Below, in pieces: positions 59,583-64,000 of a stretch of 64,000 nt of DNA (its first letter is position 1; the number at the start of each line of letters is the position of its first letter). This DNA comes from Linanthus parryae (lineage: Eukaryota; Streptophyta; Magnoliopsida; Ericales; Polemoniaceae), in contig JALGPY010000002.1 in assembly GCA_023055425.1 (NCBI GenBank), positions 155,073,345 to 155,137,344 on the forward strand. Direction: 5' to 3'. A model generated the notes under the pieces. The model ran no database searches. It had not been told where the DNA came from and saw only the letters and a program-made list of their open reading frames with translations. The translations under genes were made by a program, and so were the position numbers.

Positions 59583-62060
59583 TTTTTTTTTTTGATAAAT
59601 GCTGATTCCTTTAACACAAAAAGAGCCTGGGTACATTTGAAGTCAATTCAGTATCTCACCTTTGTAGGTAGTTCAGGAAGTCTGATTTCTTTATGTGGTG
59701 TACAATTGTTTTCCGTGCCAGCAATTTATAGAAGCACTTAAACTGAAACTCGTCCGCGCCCCTAAGCCAAACTATGCTGTCCAGAATGTTCAAGTAACTT
59801 GTCCAACAGATATGTATTCGAGTCTAGTTTCCAATCATTGTAAGATCTTATAAAAGTTGGCTCCCGGTAGATGCTGTTGTCTCCCCCATTTTTACATGAT
59901 CAGCTGTAGAAGCTTTCCTTTTAATAGTTAATTGTTAAAGAGTTGGATAACTTTCTGACAATGGCACCTCTCCGCACCACAAATCAGCCCGGAAGTGAAT
60001 ATCGACCCCTCCCCTACTCTGAAGCAAACAAAATTTGAGTATCTGCTCCACCCTGATCTGATGCTTTTCCAGAGACCCCGCACCATGAGGAGATGTGGGT
60101 TCCTTAAAACTCCATCCACTATCCGTAGCCCCATATTTATAATCAATGATTTTTTGCATTATTTTCCCTCTTCTGTACTGTAACGCCACAACCACTTGCC
60201 ACTTAGAGTTTAAACACAAGTTTGTAACTACAGTACTACCGTCCTCTATAGGCGAGCACAACTTTTCAAGACTTACGAGGTGATATTTCTTCTCCCCTTC
60301 ATAGCTATCTCACAAGAAAGCATTTGTAGTTTTCTTATGAAGCTGGCTTGGGGAGCAACGAAAAAAATATGTTGGCTAGCTTGAAAGCGTGCTTTTGATT
60401 ACTGTGAGCTTCCGTCCCTTGGATAGATGTTGCCGCTTCCACTTGGCCAACTTCTTCTCAATCTCTAAATAATATCATCTCAGATTGAGGTAGCTTTGAA
60501 TCTTGAGCCAATGGGTACCCAGGTATTTCACAGGTAGTTTAGCTTCCTGAAAACCCATTTCATTTGCGTATTCTGAAGCTTGTGAGTTGTGACATGTCCT
60601 CTGAAGCTTGAGGCACGTCCCCTACTGAAAACAATAAGCTTTTGGGCGTCTTCTTTTTGAGGCCTGTGTATGCTTCAAACAACTTCAAAATGCTCTGAAT
60701 ATAATGCAAATTCTCCGGTTCTGCATTGCAAAAAATTGGTGTATCATCAGCAAAAAAGATTGTGAATCTTCTATCTCCTCTTCCCCACTTTTCTTTACCT
60801 GGAATCCCTCATTGAACCCCGCATCTTTCTCCGTTTGCATCACTTTACTAAATCCCTTCATAACAAGAATGAAAAGGAGTAGCGATAATGGGTCACCTTG
60901 GCACAAGCCCCTCGTGTTAGGAAAGAACCTAGATGGTTCGCCCTAACTAGAACAGAAAGTTAATATACACCAATGTATCCATTGCCTCAATTTTTACCCG
61001 AAACTCTTTCTTTAAAGCAAATGCAACAGAAAACCTCAATTAACGTGGTCAAAAGCCTTCTCTATATCAAGTTTGCATAGGATTATGGGCTTCCTTGTTA
61101 AGCGAGTGTCAACCATCTCATTAGCTATCAAAACAGCATCTAGGGTTTGTGGCCCACTCACGGATTTGTTCTGGTCGTTGAGATCGGTTTTTCACTTACC
61201 TTTCTCAATCTTTGTACCATCACTTTGAAATTCAACTTGTAAATGCACCCAGCTAAGCTTATCGGCCTAAAATCTCTTTTAACTCAACGGCTTCAATTTT
61301 TTTGGGTATTAGGACAACAAAGGTGGCATTGAAGCTCTTCTCTAATTGGCGGCTGGTGAAGCAATCATCGGAAACTGTTGTGATATCCACCTTTAAACAG
61401 TCCCAATATGATAAAATACCAGCCATCATCATTCCATCTGCTCCAGAAATTTAGAACCATCACATTGTTTTGAGCGCACTTAGGAAAGGGGCTTCCGTAG
61501 CAATATTTCAGAAATATTGGAGAACTCTAGTGAATTGAGTGAGGGGCGTGTTGTATTGGTTTCCTCCTGAAGATGCTGTATCTCTGTGATTATATTGTGG
61601 ATGAACATCTGTCTTAAATAATTAATCTTATTGCAGGCGTTGGTCATTTGGTGTAAGAGCTTTGTATTTTTGTCCCCCTCTTTAAGCCATAAAGACCGAG
61701 AATTCTGTCTCCAACTGCATTCCCTGCTGCGGAAGAATATATCCTATATCCCGTTTTGCTTCTTCTCTGCTCATGCGTTCACTTTCCAAGAGACCTTTGT
61801 CCCTTGTTCCATGTTCCACACCTTGTTCGAGTTAAAACCATCATCTTTGGTTGGCAAGCTTTCTTTGAGAGAATACCTTATATGTCTGTGCGACCCAGAG
61901 TTACCATAATTCGCTGGAAAGGTAGTGAACTCCGATCTGGATCGTTTTATCCCAATCACGGATCGCCGGCGATACAGAATGGACTTTGCCTCGTTCCGGC
62001 GATGAAGAAGAAACATCGAAGAAACCATACAAGTACTGATCATACAAGAAAATAACATAC
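59583..62060 (-). pseudogene. Second L1-type LINE (LINE-2), decayed
   Basis: Poly(T) of 11 bases at 59583-59593 marks the 3' poly(A) end on the minus strand. Upstream coding relicts: DLWCGEVPLSESYPTL zf-RVT-side block (~60000-59940), RT blocks CQGDPLSLLLFILVMKGFSK (~60900) and, near 61060, a [12 protein letters not shown] stretch, and an endonuclease-RT linker SLWLKEGDKNTKLLHQ (~61690). Many frameshifts. It is not part of LINE-1, since the RT is duplicated. The 5' end is uncertain; no TSD found. Confidence 0.75.
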
Positions 62061-63152
62061 CTTTGATTTATTCGTACAATCCCAAAACGAAATTCACAGG
62101 CCGTAACAATTCTGTTCTCATCGCCGACTTTGGAAGGAGTACAACTATTACTGGCGAGAAGAGAGAGAGAGAGTCACAGAAGTTTCTCTCGAGTATACTC
62201 GAGATTCACTTCTGGTCAAAATTCCTGTAGAAGGAGTACAACTATTACTGGTGGATCCAATTTTGTTGAATATACAGCTATCTTTCTGAATTTTGAGTGA
62301 AGTTCGTGAGCCATTACTTGTAATTATTTTATTATTATTACATTATTTTTTCTGAAAGGAGTACAACTATAACTTGTTGGTGTATTATTTAATTTTTTTC
62401 TCTATAGTTCACAGATCTAGGGAATCTCAAACCATAATAATAAATCAAACTATATCAAAGATATAATATACTTTTAATACTCCCTAATTTTTCAAACAGT
62501 AAGAATATAATATATATTTAACTTGATAATGTATTTATATAAAGTATAACAATTCTATATTATATTATCTCCATAATAAATCGGTCCGAGATCGCCGGCC
62601 TAGCGAATTTCGTTCTGCATGAACGATCCGGAGAAGCCTACCCCTAGCAAACCGAATTCCATTGGGTATCCCCTTCCGCAGGGATCCGCATCCGCGATCC
62701 ATGTAACCTTGGTGCAACCTCTACGGGGGATTGAATGTGATTTGGGTTGCAGTTCCAAGCTTTCCGCAAATTTTAAGTAGACATCAGCAGACCATATTAG
62801 ATAATCTCTAAAAGAAACCTTATTGAATCTTCAGTTAAGAGGATGCTGAGGCACTGGTCAGCGTGGATCTTTTTGCCATTAATTTGAAGTCATTGTTTCT
62901 GCAATTATTCGAGGATGTCCTGAAATTTATGTGCAAGTTTTTGATTTTTGAATATCGATGAAACGTATTTCGTTAGTTATAAGACCTAGTCTTCATCAAA
63001 GTTAAGTAGAAACGTATTACGTCAAAGTCTCAACTCACAAGTGGGTCCTACATTTTGGTGCTGTAGTCTGGAACAATGACGATACTTTCCTTTACCATTC
63101 TACCCATTGCCCATAGAGTAGTTACACTTTTAGTAGCTGACCCTTCATATTA
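62061..63152. other. Unassigned flank, one short ORF
   Basis: Contains three copies of aaggagtacaactat at about 62135, 62232 and 62359, an inverted ctcgagtatactcgag near 62188-62203 and an AT-rich stretch 62320-62580. A 53-codon ORF (62619-62780, +, starting MNDPEKPTPSKP) is unrecognised; it could be an exon relict or chance. Confidence 0.4.
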
Positions 63153-63392
63153 GAGCATGTTCACTCATTTGGGGCTTAAGGGCACCGGGGCAAGACACTG
63201 AGGATGTAATGTTTGGTGTGTGTTTCCACCCATTGGGACAGGAGCAAGGGCATAATGAGTGTAGCACGTGGGCACCCATGTGACAAAGGTGTGTGAGAGG
63301 GGCACCAAGCATTGGTGGGAAGGCGAATTTTGGACAATTTTGGTGCTGAAATGACGTAGGCTCTGGGGCACTGGTGAGTGGTGAATATGTTC
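63153..63392. mobile_element. Tourist-like MITE, 240 bp
   Basis: Terminal repeats gagcatgttcac and (reverse complement of right end) gaacatattcac, 10 of 12 matching, flanked by tta at 63150-63152 and 63393-63395. Internal sequence is noncoding. TSD and size suit a PIF/Harbinger-type MITE. Confidence 0.72.
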
Positions 63393-63426
63393 TTAGTGTA
63401 TCTTCAGTAAGTTTTGTGGATAGTTG

Positions 63427-63771
63427 TGTAAGAATCCATGGGGTTCCACCTCAAAACCAATTGGCTATGAGGGGAGTAGCCCAGGAAACTTATTAATTAT
63501 GTTTCTTCTTCTTGAATGTCCAATGTGGGACTTCTCAATTCTTACATGGTATCAGAGCCGCGGCTCACACACGTGAATGGTCTAACAACCCACGTGCTCA
63601 CCGCCACCCGCAGACAAAAGATTCACGTGTAGGCCAAAGAATGCCACACGTGAGGGGGCGTGTTGAGAAGTCCCACATTAGACATTCAAGAAGAAACATA
63701 ATTAAAAAGTTTCCTGGGCTACTCCCCTCATTGGCAATTGGTTTTGAGGTGGAACCCCATGGATTCTTACA
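63427..63771 (+). mobile_element. TRIM-like miniature LTR element with an inverted left LTR
   Basis: Right LTR 63661-63771 (111 bp, tgttgagaagtcccac to gattcttaca), preceded by a purine tract gtgagggggcg. Left side 63427-63538 is the reverse complement of the same LTR with a few differences, followed by ttcttaca (63539-63546), the normal LTR end, and a primer site tggtatcagagcc (63547-63559). The spacer of about 100 bp is noncoding and holds four CACGTG sites. TRIM elements have this size and primer site; inversion of one LTR is unusual. Confidence 0.75.
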
Positions 63772-64000
63772 AGTTGCACACGAGCCTATAATATTTTAAG
63801 CCTTTATGCTTGTTAACTTTCTTTTAAATTAACAAGCCCAATCTATTACGGTTTTAAGTAAAAGTATAGGCACTGATGATTTACCATTGTGATAGTACTC
63901 TTTGAAGTTCGTATGCAAAATGACGTTATACTCCTAAAATGTTTGACAATTTGCATTGAGTTCTGGGCAAGCATCAGGAACTGTTAGCTTTCCTAGTAAC
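63772..64000. other. No feature recognised
   Basis: AT-rich sequence after the TRIM-like unit; no ORF, repeat end or motif I can support. Confidence 0.4.

Noticed and set aside
59535..59741. 68-residue ORF
   Set aside because: It runs through the poly(T) tail of LINE-2 and has no domain.

Overview
This window is plant nuclear DNA, almost certainly from an angiosperm. It is made of nested LTR retrotransposons of plant-only lineages (Angela-, Sire-, Tat- and Tekay-like), plant L1 LINEs with a C-terminal RNase H, Tourist- and hAT-like MITEs and a TRIM-like element. I cannot name the species, and lineage names are by eye from motifs. Element ends, target-site duplications (TSDs) and splice sites are read directly from the sequence.

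Left nest (1-31772). The base layer is the 3' end and 3' LTR of a Tekay-like gypsy element (29192-31772). A minus-strand Angela copia (Angela-3) inserted into it; its 5' LTR is 27782-29191 and its body is now split into 25515-27781 and 6672-9317. Two younger elements then entered Angela-3: a 16.2 kb Tat-lineage gypsy element (9318-25514, TSD gctgt, LTRs identical by eye) in its gag, and a plus-strand Angela copia (Angela-1, 1-6671, 5' LTR off-window) in its RT region. Angela-1 has an uninterrupted 1316-residue gag-pol.

The Tat element is the most interesting object. It has gag-protease, RT, RNase H, a second RNase H and integrase in order, but with four in-frame stops and an 880-bp hAT-like insertion (14356-15235) in the second RNase H. 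Downstream are three small hairpins and a ~54-bp tandem array of hairpin units. On the opposite strand (24199-19912) lies a spliced gene: five coding exons with GT-AG introns that all keep frame, about 1323 residues with one in-frame stop, an N-terminal plant-mobile-domain-like region and a C-terminal coiled coil.

Middle (31773-33590) has no recognisable gene. Right nest (33591-57760): an old minus-strand L1 LINE cut into three by a second Angela copia (Angela-2, 36252-44715, TSD tgtgc) and a 10.7 kb Sire-lineage copia (45389-56106, TSD aaatc). Removing both restores continuous LINE coding sequence. The Sire element has an envelope-like third ORF and about twenty copies of a palindromic decamer, caaggccttg or one-base variants.

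Right flank (57761-64000): a possible host first exon and splice donor, two Tourist-like MITEs (58935-59306, 63153-63392), a second decayed L1 (about 59583-62060) and a TRIM-like unit whose left LTR is inverted (63427-63771). Apart from the possible host exon, nothing here looks like an intact host gene; tRNA, rRNA and CRISPR features were not seen.
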